NCBI RefSeq assembly: GCF_029892095.1
Contig: NZ_JARZAE010000004.1
Location: 4,774,001 to 4,838,000, forward strand
Direction: 5' to 3'
DNA from: Kitasatospora sp. MAP12-44
GTDB taxonomy: Bacteria > Actinomycetota > Actinomycetes > Streptomycetales > Streptomycetaceae
DNA: 64,000 bases
Shown here: positions 33,345 to 43,130 of the stretch, piece by piece
Layout of the letters: each line of letters opens with the position of its first letter
Position numbering within the stretch: the first letter of the stretch is position 1
Program-made: the position numbers and the translations under genes
The notes under the pieces: generated by a model
Told to the model about the DNA's origin: nothing
Seen by the model: only the letters and a program-made list of their open reading frames with translations
Database searches by the model: none

Positions 33345-34196
33345 ATGGCCCCTGCTGCGTTCGAACCGAGCACACCGTCCGGCCGCGCTGGGCTCGCCGC
33401 CCTGCTGGCCGCGCCCGCCGAGGCCGTCGTCGCCCTGGACTTCGACGGCACCCTGGCCCCGATCGTCGCCGACCCCGATCAGGCGCACGCCCACCCCGGC
33501 GCGGCGCCCGCGCTGGCCCGACTGGCGCCGCTGCTGCGCGCGGTGGTGGTGGTGACCGGCCGCCCGGCGCAGGACGCGGTGCGGCTCGGCGGCTTCGCGC
33601 AGGTGGCCGGGCTTGAGCACCTGGTGGTGCTCGGGCATTACGGCGCCGAGCGCTGGGAGGCGGCGACCGGCGAGCTGCGGGCCACCCAGGTGCACCCCGG
33701 GGTGGCCGCGATCCGAGCCGAACTGCCTTTGCTGCTGCGGCGGTTGTCGGCGCCCGAGGGCAGCTGGATCGAGGACAAGGGCCGCTCGCTGGCCGTCCAC
33801 ACCCGCCGTACCGCCGAGCCGGAGGCCGCCCTTGAGCAGCTGCGCGAGCCGCTCGCGCTGCTGGCCGCCGCGCACGGCCTGGTGGTCGAACCGGGCCGGA
33901 TGGTGGTGGAGTTGCGGCCGCCGGGGGCCGACAAGGGCGGCGCGCTCACTGAGTTCCTGCACGAGCGGGAGGCCGGCTCGGTGCTCTACGCCGGTGACGA
34001 CCTGGGCGATCTGGCCGCCTACGCGGCGGTGCGCAAGCTGCGCGGCGAGGGGCTGCCCGGCCTGCTGGTGTGCAGCGGCCCGGTGAACGGCGAGCCGCCG
34101 GTGCGCGAGGTGGCCGAGCAGGCGGATCTGGTGGTCGCCGGGCCGGCCGGTGTGGTCGAGCTGCTGGAGAACCTCTATGCCAGAGCGGCGAGTTGA
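33345..34196 (+). CDS. otsB: Trehalose-6-phosphate phosphatase
   Basis: A 283-residue HAD phosphatase with the nucleophile motif VALDFDGTLAP, the motif VVTGR and the acidic motif YAGDDLGD. It removes phosphate from trehalose-6-phosphate. It is convergent with otsA, and the last 22 bases of the two genes overlap. Confidence 0.92.
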   Translation: MAPAAFEPSTPSGRAGLAALLAAPAEAVVALDFDGTLAPIVADPDQAHAHPGAAPALARLAPLLRAVVVVTGRPAQDAVRLGGFAQVAGLEHLVVLGHYGAERWEAATGELRATQVHPGVAAIRAELPLLLRRLSAPEGSWIEDKGRSLAVHTRRTAEPEAALEQLREPLALLAAAHGLVVEPGRMVVELRPPGADKGGALTEFLHEREAGSVLYAGDDLGDLAAYAAVRKLRGEGLPGLLVCSGPVNGEPPVREVAEQADLVVAGPAGVVELLENLYARAAS

Positions 34197-35620
34197 TCGA
34201 GGAACCACTGCTGGGGCGAGAGCGCGGTGGCGGCCGCCGCGAGGCGCTTGGTGCGTTCGGTGCGTTCGTCGGCCGGCATCGACAGCGCGCGGTGCAGGGC
34301 GTCGGCGGTGGCGACCACGTCGTACGGGTTGATGGTCAGCGCGTCCTCGGCGAGTTCGGCGTGGGCGCCGGCCTCGCGGGAGAGCACCAGGGCGCAGCCC
34401 TCGTCGCTGACCACCGGGATCTCCTTGGCGACCAGGTTCATGCCGTCCCGGATCGGGTTGACCAGGGCCACGTCGGCGAGCCGGTAGGCGGCCAGCGAAC
34501 GGGCGAAGTCGTCCTCGACCTGAAGTATCAGGGGCTGCCAACTACCGCTGCCGAACTCGGTGTTGATCTCCTCGCCGATCCGCCGTACGGCCTCGGTGTA
34601 GGCGCGGTACTCGGCCAGGTCCTGGCGTGAGGGGTAGGCGAACGCGATGTGCACCACCTGGCCCCGCCACTCGGGGCGGGTGCGCAGCAGATGGCGGTAG
34701 GCCAGCAGGCCGCGGACGATGTTCTTGCTCAGCTCGGTGCGGTCCACCCGGACGATCGTCCGCCGGTCGCCGACGAGTTGACGCAGTGACAGCAATCGCT
34801 CGTCGACGTCCGCACGATGCGAGCGCTCACGCAGGAACTCGCCGTCTGCGCCGAGGCTGTGCACGCCGAGCCTGGTGGTGCGGCCCTGGTAACTGACCGA
34901 GAGCTCGGCCCGGTCGACCTCCGCGCCCAGCAACTGCTCGCAGCAGTCGGCGAACGCGGCCGCCCAGCGGCGGGTGTGGAAGCCGGCCCGGTCCGCGCCG
35001 AGCACGCCGGTCAGCACGCTGCGCGCGATGTCGTCGGGCAGCAGCCGGAAGTAGTCGGCCGGAGCCCACGGGATGTGCGAGAAGTAGCCGATCCGCAGGT
35101 CCGGCCGCAGCTCGCGGAGCAGCGCGGGGACCAGCGAGAGGTGGTAGTCCTGCACCAGCACCGCGGCGCCCGGTGCGGCCTCGGCGGCCAGCGCGTGGGC
35201 GAAGGCGGCGTTGTACTCCTCGAAGCCGGCCCACTGCTCGCGGAAGCCCGCGTCGAAGACCGGGGAGACCGGGGTGTCGTACAGCAGGTGGTGGACGAAC
35301 CAGAGGGTCGAGTTGGCGATCCCGTTGTAGGCCCGGTCGAACACCTCGGGGGCGATGTCCAGCATCCGGACGGCCTGTCCGCCGACGTCGAAGCCGGCCC
35401 GGTCGAGGCGCCCCTGCGGGGAGCGCCGGGCGGCTGCCCGGTCGGCCTCGCCGAGCGCCGCGCAGACCCAGACGGCATGCGGGTCGTCGATCGCGGACAG
35501 CCCCGAGACCAGCCCGCCACCGCCGCGCCGCAGGGTCAGCGAGCCGTCCGGTGAGCTGCTGAAGGACACCGGACCCCGGTTGGAAGCCACCAGAATGCGT
35601 GCGGTCGTCTGTTCGGCCAT
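34175..35620 (-). CDS. otsA: Trehalose-6-phosphate synthase (GT20)
   Basis: A 481-residue glycosyltransferase with VASNRGPVSF, GGGGLVSGL, the QDYHLSLVP segment and the donor-site region NPIRDGMNLVAKE. It makes trehalose-6-phosphate from a nucleotide-glucose and glucose-6-phosphate. ATG 35620 gives the normal start. It lies 19 bases after gpgS on the same strand, so gpgS-otsA is an operon. Confidence 0.93.
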   Translation of the reverse strand: MAEQTTARILVASNRGPVSFSSSPDGSLTLRRGGGGLVSGLSAIDDPHAVWVCAALGEADRAAARRSPQGRLDRAGFDVGGQAVRMLDIAPEVFDRAYNGIANSTLWFVHHLLYDTPVSPVFDAGFREQWAGFEEYNAAFAHALAAEAAPGAAVLVQDYHLSLVPALLRELRPDLRIGYFSHIPWAPADYFRLLPDDIARSVLTGVLGADRAGFHTRRWAAAFADCCEQLLGAEVDRAELSVSYQGRTTRLGVHSLGADGEFLRERSHRADVDERLLSLRQLVGDRRTIVRVDRTELSKNIVRGLLAYRHLLRTRPEWRGQVVHIAFAYPSRQDLAEYRAYTEAVRRIGEEINTEFGSGSWQPLILQVEDDFARSLAAYRLADVALVNPIRDGMNLVAKEIPVVSDEGCALVLSREAGAHAELAEDALTINPYDVVATADALHRALSMPADERTERTKRLAAAATALSPQQWFLDQLAALA

Positions 35621-35639
35621 ATCTCCAACCTTGCCGTGG

Positions 35640-36653
35640 TCAGCGGTTGGCAAACCCCTGGTACTCCGTGACCTCGATCATCGGCGGGCGTTCCAGAGCG
35701 GTCACCCGATGGCTTTCGGCGGTGAACTCGCGGGTCCGGGCGTCGCGGGAGAACTGGGTCAGCACCGGGCGGGCTAGGTCCTCGGCGGCCTTCAGCCGGT
35801 GCGTGCGGTCCAGCCGCTCCAGGGCCGTGCGGTAGATGGTGGCGGCCATCCGACCCAGCGCCTGGCCGTCCTGGTGGCGGTGGTGGCGCACCCCCACGTC
35901 CACCTGCGCCAGCGCGTCCAGGCCGGCCAGCTCCAGGGCGTCCACCAGCAGACCGAGCTCCACCCCGTAGCCGGTCGGGAAGTGCAGCCGCTCCAGCAGC
36001 GAGCGGCGGGCCGCGTACTCGCCACCCAGCGGCTGGACGAAGCCGGCCAGCCGCGGCCAGTGCAGGTTGAGCAGCGGCCGGGCCACCAGCTCGGTCACCC
36101 GGCCGCCGCCGGCCGGTACCACCGCGCCGTCGGTCTCGAGCGGCCGGTCGTACATCGCCTTGACCAGCTGGATCGCCGGGTCGGTGAGCAGCGGGCCGAC
36201 GATCCCGGAGACGAAGGCCGGGTCGAACTCGCGCAGGTCCGCGTCGACGAAGCAGACGATCTCGCCGGAGGTCACCAGCAGCGAGCGCCAGAGCACCTCG
36301 CCCTTGCCGGGCACCGCGGGCAGCCGCGGCAGGATCGCGTCGCGGTGCACCACCCGGGCACCGGCAGCCGCGGCCACCTCGGCCGTCCGGTCCGAGGAGC
36401 CGGAGTCGACCACCACGACCTCGTCCACCAGCGGCAGCCGGTCCATCAGCTCGCGGCGGATCACCGTGACGATCTCGCCGACCGTGGACTCCTCGTCCAG
36501 CGCGGGCAGGACCACGCTGACCGTCCCGGCGGGACCTGCCGCGCGCTTGGCGGCGAGCAGCGCGGCCGGGGGGCGGTCGGCCGCGGTCCAGGACCGCCGA
36601 CGCAGCCAGGACGCCGCTTCCGGGAGTAGCGCGGGGCTCTGCTCGGCTGGCAA
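35640..36653 (-). CDS. gpgS: Glucosyl-3-phosphoglycerate synthase (GT81)
   Basis: A 337-residue GT-A enzyme: VVLPALDEESTVGEIV, VVVDSGSSDRT, GKGEVLWRSL, the metal DADL and the acceptor-binding GGEYAARR. It joins glucose from NDP-glucose to 3-phosphoglycerate, the first step to glucosylglycerate (a compatible solute) or to methylglucose lipopolysaccharide in mycobacteria. I choose the TTG at 36653 because AAGGAG lies six bases upstream; the open frame reaches 36767 but that stretch is basic and unconserved. Operon with otsA. Confidence 0.88.
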   Translation of the reverse strand: MPAEQSPALLPEAASWLRRRSWTAADRPPAALLAAKRAAGPAGTVSVVLPALDEESTVGEIVTVIRRELMDRLPLVDEVVVVDSGSSDRTAEVAAAAGARVVHRDAILPRLPAVPGKGEVLWRSLLVTSGEIVCFVDADLREFDPAFVSGIVGPLLTDPAIQLVKAMYDRPLETDGAVVPAGGGRVTELVARPLLNLHWPRLAGFVQPLGGEYAARRSLLERLHFPTGYGVELGLLVDALELAGLDALAQVDVGVRHHRHQDGQALGRMAATIYRTALERLDRTHRLKAAEDLARPVLTQFSRDARTREFTAESHRVTALERPPMIEVTEYQGFANR

Positions 36654-36790
36654 ATCTCGCTCCTTGTCAGGTCGTCTCGCGTTGCGGACGGTACGGGCCA
36701 CATCGCGGGCCTTCCGATACAGTCTTCGTACAGCGGTCAGACCTTCGCACGCCGGGGTCGGCCGCACCGCATGACCACAACTTCACAGAG

Positions 36791-36932
36791 CTCATCCAGA
36801 GGGACTGAGGGAACGGCCCGTCGAAGTCCCGGCAACCTTCTCGCACGGCTACTGACCACTTCGTGGTCGAGGCCCCGGCGGGACAGGTGCCAATTCCGTC
36901 CTGTGTCGCGCCCGCGGCACGGGGAAGATGAG
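36791..36932 (+). ncRNA. SAM-I (S-box) riboswitch
   Basis: P1 is CTCATC (36791-36796) with GATGAG (36927-36932). The core has CAGAGGGACTGAGGGA, then CGAAGTCCCGGCAACC and the hallmark GGTGCCAATTCC inside an ACAGG/CCTGT hairpin. GGGACT pairs with AGTCCC as P2. All invariant blocks of the class are present in order. The 3' side runs directly into the ribosome site of the next gene (GAGAGG with a nearby GCCTCC), so control of translation start is likely. Confidence 0.92.
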
Positions 36933-36951
36933 GAGAGAGGCCTCCGCCATC

Positions 36952-38232
36952 ATGGCTGTTGACGTATCTGCACCCACTTCGACCGTAGATCTCGGTCCCG
37001 CCGCCGCGCTGTCCTGTCGCGAGTGCGGCACGCGCTTCGAGCTCGGCCCGATCTTCGCCTGCGTCGAGTGCTTCGGCCCGCTGGAGATCGCCTACGACTT
37101 CGGCTCCTACCAGGCCGAGGAGCTGCGCAAGCGGATCGAGTCCGGCCCGGCGTCCATCTGGCGATACGCGCCGCTGCTGCCGGTGCCGGCCGACGTGGCC
37201 GACAAGCCCAACCTGAACCCGGGTTGGACCCCGCTGGTCAAGGCCGACAACCTGGGCCGCGAGCTCGGCTTCACCGCCCAGCTGCACGTCAAGGACGACT
37301 CCGGCAACCCGACCCACTCCTTCAAGGACCGGGTGGTGGCCTGCGCGATCGAGGCCGCCCGCGCCTTCGACTTCACCACCCTCTCCTGCTCCTCCACCGG
37401 CAACCTGGCCGGCGCGGTGGGCGCGGCCGCGGCCCGGGCCGGCTTCAAGTCCTGCGTGTTCATCCCGCACGACCTGGAGCAGGGCAAGGTCGTGATGGCC
37501 GGGGTCTACGGCGGCGAGCTGGTCGGCATCAAGGGCAACTACGACGATGTGAACCGCTTCTGCTCGGAGCTGATCGGCGACCCGGCCGGCGAGGGCTGGG
37601 GCTTCGTCAACGTCAACCTGCGCCCGTACTACGGCGAGGGCTCCAAGACGCTGGCGTACGAGATCTGCGAGCAGCTGGGCTGGCGGCTGCCCGAGCAGCT
37701 GGTGATCCCGATCGCCTCAGGCTCCCAGCTCACCAAGATCGACAAGGGACTGCAGGAGCTGATCAAGCTCGGCCTGGTCGAGGACCGCCCGTACAAGATC
37801 TTCGGGGCCCAGGCGGCCGGCTGCTCGCCGGTCTCGGCGGCCTTCAAGGCGGGCCACGACGTGATCCGCCCGGTCAAGCCGGACACCATCGCCAAGTCGC
37901 TGGCCATCGGCAACCCGGCGGACGGCCCGTACGTGCTGGACATCGCCCGCCGCACCGGCGGCGCCGTCGAGGACGTCACCGACGCCGAGGTGGTCGACGC
38001 GATCCGGCTGCTGGCCCGCACCGAGGGCATCTTCGCCGAGACCGCGGGCGGCGTGACCATCGGCGTGCTCAAGAAGCTGGTCGAGAACGGGCTGCTCGAC
38101 CCGTCGAAGGAGACCGTCGCGATCAACACCGGTGACGGCCTCAAGACGCTGGACGCGGTGGCCGACGCGGGCCTGACCGCCACCATCCAGCCGACGCTGG
38201 AGTCCTTCCGCGCCGCCGGCCTGGCGTCCTGA
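36952..38232 (+). CDS. Threonine synthase-like PLP enzyme under SAM riboswitch control
   Basis: A 426-residue fold-type II PLP enzyme. An N-terminal zinc-ribbon-like CREC...CVEC precedes the core; the PLP lysine is in NPTHSFKDR and the phosphate loop is SSTGNLAGAVGAAAARAG. By sequence it is a threonine synthase (O-phosphohomoserine to threonine). The context disagrees: a SAM riboswitch and a sulfur-carrier gene 27 bases downstream point to homocysteine formation from O-phosphohomoserine. As I recall, streptomycetes have another thrC with hom and thrB. Start ATG 36952, eleven bases after GAGAGG. Confidence 0.85.
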   Translation: MAVDVSAPTSTVDLGPAAALSCRECGTRFELGPIFACVECFGPLEIAYDFGSYQAEELRKRIESGPASIWRYAPLLPVPADVADKPNLNPGWTPLVKADNLGRELGFTAQLHVKDDSGNPTHSFKDRVVACAIEAARAFDFTTLSCSSTGNLAGAVGAAAARAGFKSCVFIPHDLEQGKVVMAGVYGGELVGIKGNYDDVNRFCSELIGDPAGEGWGFVNVNLRPYYGEGSKTLAYEICEQLGWRLPEQLVIPIASGSQLTKIDKGLQELIKLGLVEDRPYKIFGAQAAGCSPVSAAFKAGHDVIRPVKPDTIAKSLAIGNPADGPYVLDIARRTGGAVEDVTDAEVVDAIRLLARTEGIFAETAGGVTIGVLKKLVENGLLDPSKETVAINTGDGLKTLDAVADAGLTATIQPTLESFRAAGLAS

Positions 38233-38259
38233 CCCTCAACCGTTAGCTAGGAGACCCCT

Positions 38260-38538
38260 ATGAGCTCCACCGTCCGCATCCCGACCATCCTGCGCACCTA
38301 CACCGACGGTAGGGCCGAGGTCTCCGCCGAGGGTGCCACCCTCTCCGAGGTCGTCAGCGACCTGGAGAAGAACCACCCGGGGATCAGCGCCCGGATCCTG
38401 GACGAGGCCGGCAAGCTGCGTCGGTTCGTGAACGTCTATGTGAACGACGACGACGTGCGTTTCGCGGAGGGCCTGGGCACCGCGATCAACGACGGCGCCG
38501 GCATCTCGATCATCCCGGCGGTGGCCGGCGGCTGCTGA
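38260..38538 (+). CDS. MoaD/ThiS/CysO-like sulfur-carrier protein with masked C-terminus
   Basis: A 92-residue ubiquitin-fold protein (RIPTILRTYTDG... FVNVYVNDDDVRF) close to M. tuberculosis CysO. Active carriers end in Gly-Gly, which is converted to a thiocarboxylate; this one ends AVAGGC, with one Cys beyond the di-glycine. The extra residue would have to be removed, as a Mec-type JAMM protease does for related carriers, or it is the enzyme product. Directly follows the thrC-like gene with a good GGAG ribosome site. Probable sulfur donor to its neighbour. Confidence 0.88.
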   Translation: MSSTVRIPTILRTYTDGRAEVSAEGATLSEVVSDLEKNHPGISARILDEAGKLRRFVNVYVNDDDVRFAEGLGTAINDGAGISIIPAVAGGC

Positions 38539-38560
38539 GCGCCCCCGATCCACCACCTCC

Positions 38561-38609
38561 CGCAGGGCGCCCGCACGCTGACGTCACGTCAGCCGGCGGG
38601 CGCCCTGCG
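38561..38609 (+). terminator. Strong terminator after the sulfur-carrier gene
   Basis: A perfect 14-bp stem (38561-38574 with 38596-38609) encloses a second 7-bp stem GCTGACG/CGTCAGC with the loop TCA. Confidence 0.85.
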
Positions 38610-39024
38610 GCATGTCCGCGGGGCGGTCCGCGAGGGCATAGGCTTCGTCCGGCCGGTGAGACGTCCCGCTGGTGTTCCGCTTGATTGTGTCGGCGGCGTG
38701 TCAGAATTCCGCGGACAATTCGCACGATTGGTCCGCTATGCCCGGCGTGAATTGCTGAGTTCTGTCGCATTCATCCCCGAACACCCCTTAGCGCCCTTCC
38801 TGAATTCTGCGTCAGTGGGCCTGTTGCAGAGGGCTGCGATGCGGATACATTCAGCCGCGGTCGACGCATCCACCCGTCCCTTCGGCGCCAACTGGCGTCC
38901 GGGGGTTGGGTGCTGCGGCGTGCAGGGCTGCGCTCAGGGGGGTTCCTCGGGCCGGTCCACCAGAGACCCGGGCCCGCGACCTGCGGGCACGTGAAGGGCC
39001 AGCACAGCACTAGGGGAGTTCGGA
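38610..39024 (+). other. 415-base leader and promoter region of the cold-shock gene
   Basis: No convincing gene. Bases 38680-38830 are clearly AT-richer than the surroundings. GCGGACAAT (38711-38719) is repeated inverted as ATTGGTCCGC (38727-38736) with one bulge. Cold-shock genes often have long structured leaders; a promoter position could not be fixed. Confidence 0.4.
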
Positions 39025-39231
39025 ATGGCTCAGGGCACCGTCAAGTGGTTCAACGCGGAGAAGGGCTACGGCTTCATCGCGGTCGACGGTGGTGCGGACG
39101 TGTTCGTCCACTACAGCGCGATCCAGATGGACGGCTACCGCACCCTTGAAGAGGGCCAGCGGGTCGAGTTCGAGATCTCCCAGGGGCAGAAGGGCCCGCA
39201 GGCGGACATGGTCCGTGCGCCCGCGGTCTGA
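39025..39231 (+). CDS. CspA-family cold-shock protein
   Basis: A 68-residue OB-fold protein with RNP1 (KGYGFIAVDGG) and RNP2 (DVFVHYSAI), starting AQGTVKWFNAEKG. It binds single-stranded RNA or DNA and acts as an RNA chaperone. ATG start with AGGGGAG eight bases upstream (39009-39015). Long leader and its own terminator indicate a monocistronic message. Confidence 0.95.
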   Translation: MAQGTVKWFNAEKGYGFIAVDGGADVFVHYSAIQMDGYRTLEEGQRVEFEISQGQKGPQADMVRAPAV

Positions 39232-39280
39232 CCTTTCCGAACCTCGGACTCTCGGCTCGACCACGAGCTGGTGATCCATC

Positions 39281-39324
39281 AGGGCCCGCATCCGATCCCC
39301 GTGCCGGGGGAGGGTGCGGGCCCT
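39281..39324 (+). terminator. Terminator after the cold-shock gene
   Basis: AGGGCCCGCA (39281-39290) pairs perfectly with TGCGGGCCCT (39315-39324); an inner CCCC/GGGG pairing extends it. Confidence 0.75.
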
Positions 39325-39374
39325 GCCGTCGTTCGCGCCCGGGCCGCGAGTCTGCCGCGGCTTGCCGCGAAGAG

Positions 39375-39401
39375 CTTGCACTCACCACCCGAGAGTGCTA
39401 A
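39375..39401 (+). promoter_or_regulatory. CIRCE element 1 (HrcA operator)
   Basis: CTTGCACTC-N9-GAGTGCTAA: the right arm is perfect, the left arm matches seven of nine bases of the consensus TTAGCACTC-N9-GAGTGCTAA. Spacing is exactly nine. Confidence 0.9.
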
Positions 39402-39410
39402 TCATTGGCG

Positions 39411-39437
39411 TTAGCACTCACAGCATGAGAGTGACAA
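39411..39437 (+). promoter_or_regulatory. CIRCE element 2 (HrcA operator)
   Basis: TTAGCACTC-N9-GAGTGACAA: the left arm is perfect, the right arm matches seven of nine. It lies nine bases after CIRCE 1, so each element has one perfect and one weak arm. Confidence 0.9.
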
Positions 39438-39557
39438 CGGACCGGGTCGGTGAGGCCCCCGGGAGCGGTAGGGGACAGGACCCCCGCACACCAGGGCCGT
39501 CCGTCGCGGGCACTGTCGGTCCGGTGCAGTCGACGTCGTCCCGGAGGACCACTTCAC

Positions 39558-41180
<1,623 letters not shown>

Positions 41181-41210
41181 TCCCGCTGCGGATCAGTCGC
41201 TTCATCGATC

Positions 41211-41244
41211 GCGTGGGCGGTCCCCTTCGGGGGGCCGCCCACGC
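41211..41244 (+). terminator. Terminator after groEL
   Basis: GCGTGGGCGG (41211-41220) pairs perfectly with CCGCCCACGC (41235-41244), extended by CCCC/GGGG around a short loop. Confidence 0.8.
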
Positions 41245-41279
41245 GGCGTTTCACCGGCCCGCTGCGGGACAATGGGTGG

Positions 41280-41639
41280 ATGCCCAGTTCTGACATCGAA
41301 GCCGCTCTGCACAGCGCCCGCGCGCTGATCCTCGCCGACCTCACTGCCCGGGATGTCGCCGATCCGGCGGTGGTGTCGCTGGTGGAGGACGCCGTGACGC
41401 ACCGGCGGTGGTGGCTGGAGCAGTGGCCGGACGGCGCGGAGTTCGTGCTCGGGCTGGTCGCGCAGGACGTGCAGGACGCGCTGCTCGAGGCGTACGGGCG
41501 CTGGCCGCTCTGCCTGGCCTGTGCGGCCGAGGGCGATCCGCACGCGCTGAGTGTGGAGCCCGAGCTGGGTCCGCAGCCGCACTGGGTGTGCGGCAAGGAG
41601 GCGACCGTGGTGGCGCCGGTGGGGAAGCTAGGCCTCTAG
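41280..41639 (+). CDS. Uncharacterised 119-residue protein
   Basis: A soluble acidic protein: a helical N-terminal half with THRRWWLEQWPDGAEFVLGLV and a Cys pattern LCLACAAEGDPH...WVCGKEA near the end that could bind metal. The same protein follows groEL in related genomes as I recall, with no known role. The last 12 bases overlap the convergent HD-domain gene. Confidence 0.7.
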   Translation: MPSSDIEAALHSARALILADLTARDVADPAVVSLVEDAVTHRRWWLEQWPDGAEFVLGLVAQDVQDALLEAYGRWPLCLACAAEGDPHALSVEPELGPQPHWVCGKEATVVAPVGKLGL

Positions 41640-42278
41640 GGCGGCGAGTTCGGCGGCCAGGTTGGCGCGGGCGCGCTGGTCGAAGCGAGCGTGCGCGGTG
41701 GGGGTGCGGTAGAGGACGGGCAGGGCCAGCAGCTGGCGCAGGATCGCCGCGCGGCCGGCCCGGAAGGCCTCCTCGGGGACGAAGGCGTACTCCTCGCGGA
41801 CGGCCGCCGTGTACGCCGCGTACGGCTCGGGGGCGCCGCCGAGGACGGCCAGGTCGGCGTCGCAGAGCACCTCGCCGTCGCGGTCGCCGGGCTCGGTGCG
41901 GTGGTCGGCGGTGAGCCTGACCAGCCGGACCACCTCGGCGATCCGCTGCTCGGCGAGCCCGGCCTCGCGCAGCGCGCGCACGGCGAGGGAGGCGCTGCGC
42001 TCCTCGTTCTCGGAGCGGTCCGGCTTGTAGACGGCGTCGTGGAACCAGGCGGCCAGCCGGACGGTGTCCGGGTCGGCGGCGTGCTCGGCGAGCGTGTCGA
42101 CGTGGTCCAGCACGGCGAGCAGGTGGTCGGTGGTGTGGTAGCGGCGCTGCGGCTCGGCCCAACGGGCCAGCAGGGCACGGCCGTACGGCTCGGGGGCGGC
42201 GGTGGCCGCGCAGCGTTCCAGGGTGGCGTTCCAGCGGTTGAGGAGTGCCTCGGTCGCGGGGTGCGGGGTGGTCGGCAT
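41628..42278 (-). CDS. HD-domain protein (predicted metal-dependent phosphohydrolase)
   Basis: A 216-residue helical protein with H...HD...D metal motif: RRYHTTDHLLAVLDHVD, LAAWFHDAVYKPD and VRLTADHRTEP. Members hydrolyse nucleotides or cyclic nucleotides; the substrate is unknown. The frame stays open far upstream through the antisense of cutC into the helicase gene, but the natural start is the ATG at 42278. Divergent from cutC. Confidence 0.85.
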   Translation of the reverse strand: MPTTPHPATEALLNRWNATLERCAATAAPEPYGRALLARWAEPQRRYHTTDHLLAVLDHVDTLAEHAADPDTVRLAAWFHDAVYKPDRSENEERSASLAVRALREAGLAEQRIAEVVRLVRLTADHRTEPGDRDGEVLCDADLAVLGGAPEPYAAYTAAVREEYAFVPEEAFRAGRAAILRQLLALPVLYRTPTAHARFDQRARANLAAELAALEA

Positions 42279-42362
42279 GGGCACAAGTGTGGACCCGGCC
42301 GCCGAGAGTGCGGCGGGCGGGGGTCTCGACCCACCGGGCGCCGATATGGCAGAGTAGCCGAT

Positions 42363-43130
42363 ATGTCTAGACCAATCTTCGAAGTCATCGCGCTGACGGC
42401 GCACGATGCCCAGGCCGCCCAGTCCGGCGGCGCCGACCGCCTCGAACTGGTCACGGACATGGCCGCCGACGGACTCACCCCCGCGGTACGCGACTTCGCC
42501 GCGGTGCGCGCCGCGGTGGACCTGCCGCTGCGGGTGATGCTGCGGATCCGCGACGGCTTCGCGCCCGGCGACCTCGACGAGTTGGCCGCCCGGGCCGCGG
42601 CGCTGCGGGCCGAGGGCGCCGACGAGTTCGTCTTCGGCTTCCTGGACTCGCACGGCGCCGTCGACCTGCCCGCGGTGCGCGCCGTCGCGCAGGCCGTCGA
42701 GGGCTGCCGCTGGACCTTCCACCGGGCGATCGACCACAGCGCCGACCGCAGCGCGGTGCGCGCCGCGGTCGCCGAGCTGCCCGGCCTCGACACCTTCCTC
42801 ACCGCGGGCTCCGCGGCCGGCGTGCCGTCCGGTCGCGAGGTGCTGGCCGGTGAGCTGGCCAAGGCCGGCGAGCCTGGCTACCGGCCGCGGATCCTGATCG
42901 GCGGCGGGCTGCTCGCCGAGCACCTGCCGGAGCTGCGGGCGGCGGGCTTCGACGCCTTCCACGTCGGCGGCGCGGTGCGGGTCGGCGGCTGGGACACGCC
43001 GGTGGACGCCGCGAAGGTCGCCCACTGGCGCGCCCTGATCGACGCCGGTCCCTCTCAGCCCAGTTCGGCCGGCAGCGGGTCGGCGTGCAGCACCGTCAGG
43101 CCGGAGACCGCTCGGGTCAGCGCGACGTAG
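42363..43130 (+). CDS. cutC: CutC family protein
   Basis: A 255-residue TIM barrel: EVIALTAHDAQAAQSGGADRLELVTDM, TFHRAIDHS, LIGGGLLAEHLPEL and AFHVGGAVR. CutC was first tied to copper tolerance in E. coli, but its reaction is unknown. The conserved part ends near HWRALIDAG; the last 24 residues (Ser/Thr-rich) are encoded over the 3' end of the convergent helicase gene, a 76-base overlap. Confidence 0.87.
   Translation: MSRPIFEVIALTAHDAQAAQSGGADRLELVTDMAADGLTPAVRDFAAVRAAVDLPLRVMLRIRDGFAPGDLDELAARAAALRAEGADEFVFGFLDSHGAVDLPAVRAVAQAVEGCRWTFHRAIDHSADRSAVRAAVAELPGLDTFLTAGSAAGVPSGREVLAGELAKAGEPGYRPRILIGGGLLAEHLPELRAAGFDAFHVGGAVRVGGWDTPVDAAKVAHWRALIDAGPSQPSSAGSGSACSTVRPETARVSAT

Noticed and set aside
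36928..36951. ATG 36928 as start of the thrC-like gene
   Set aside because: It lies within the P1 stem of the riboswitch and has no ribosome site in front of it.
42350..42362. GCCGATAT before cutC as a WhiG-type -10 box
   Set aside because: No TAAA-like -35 at the required distance.
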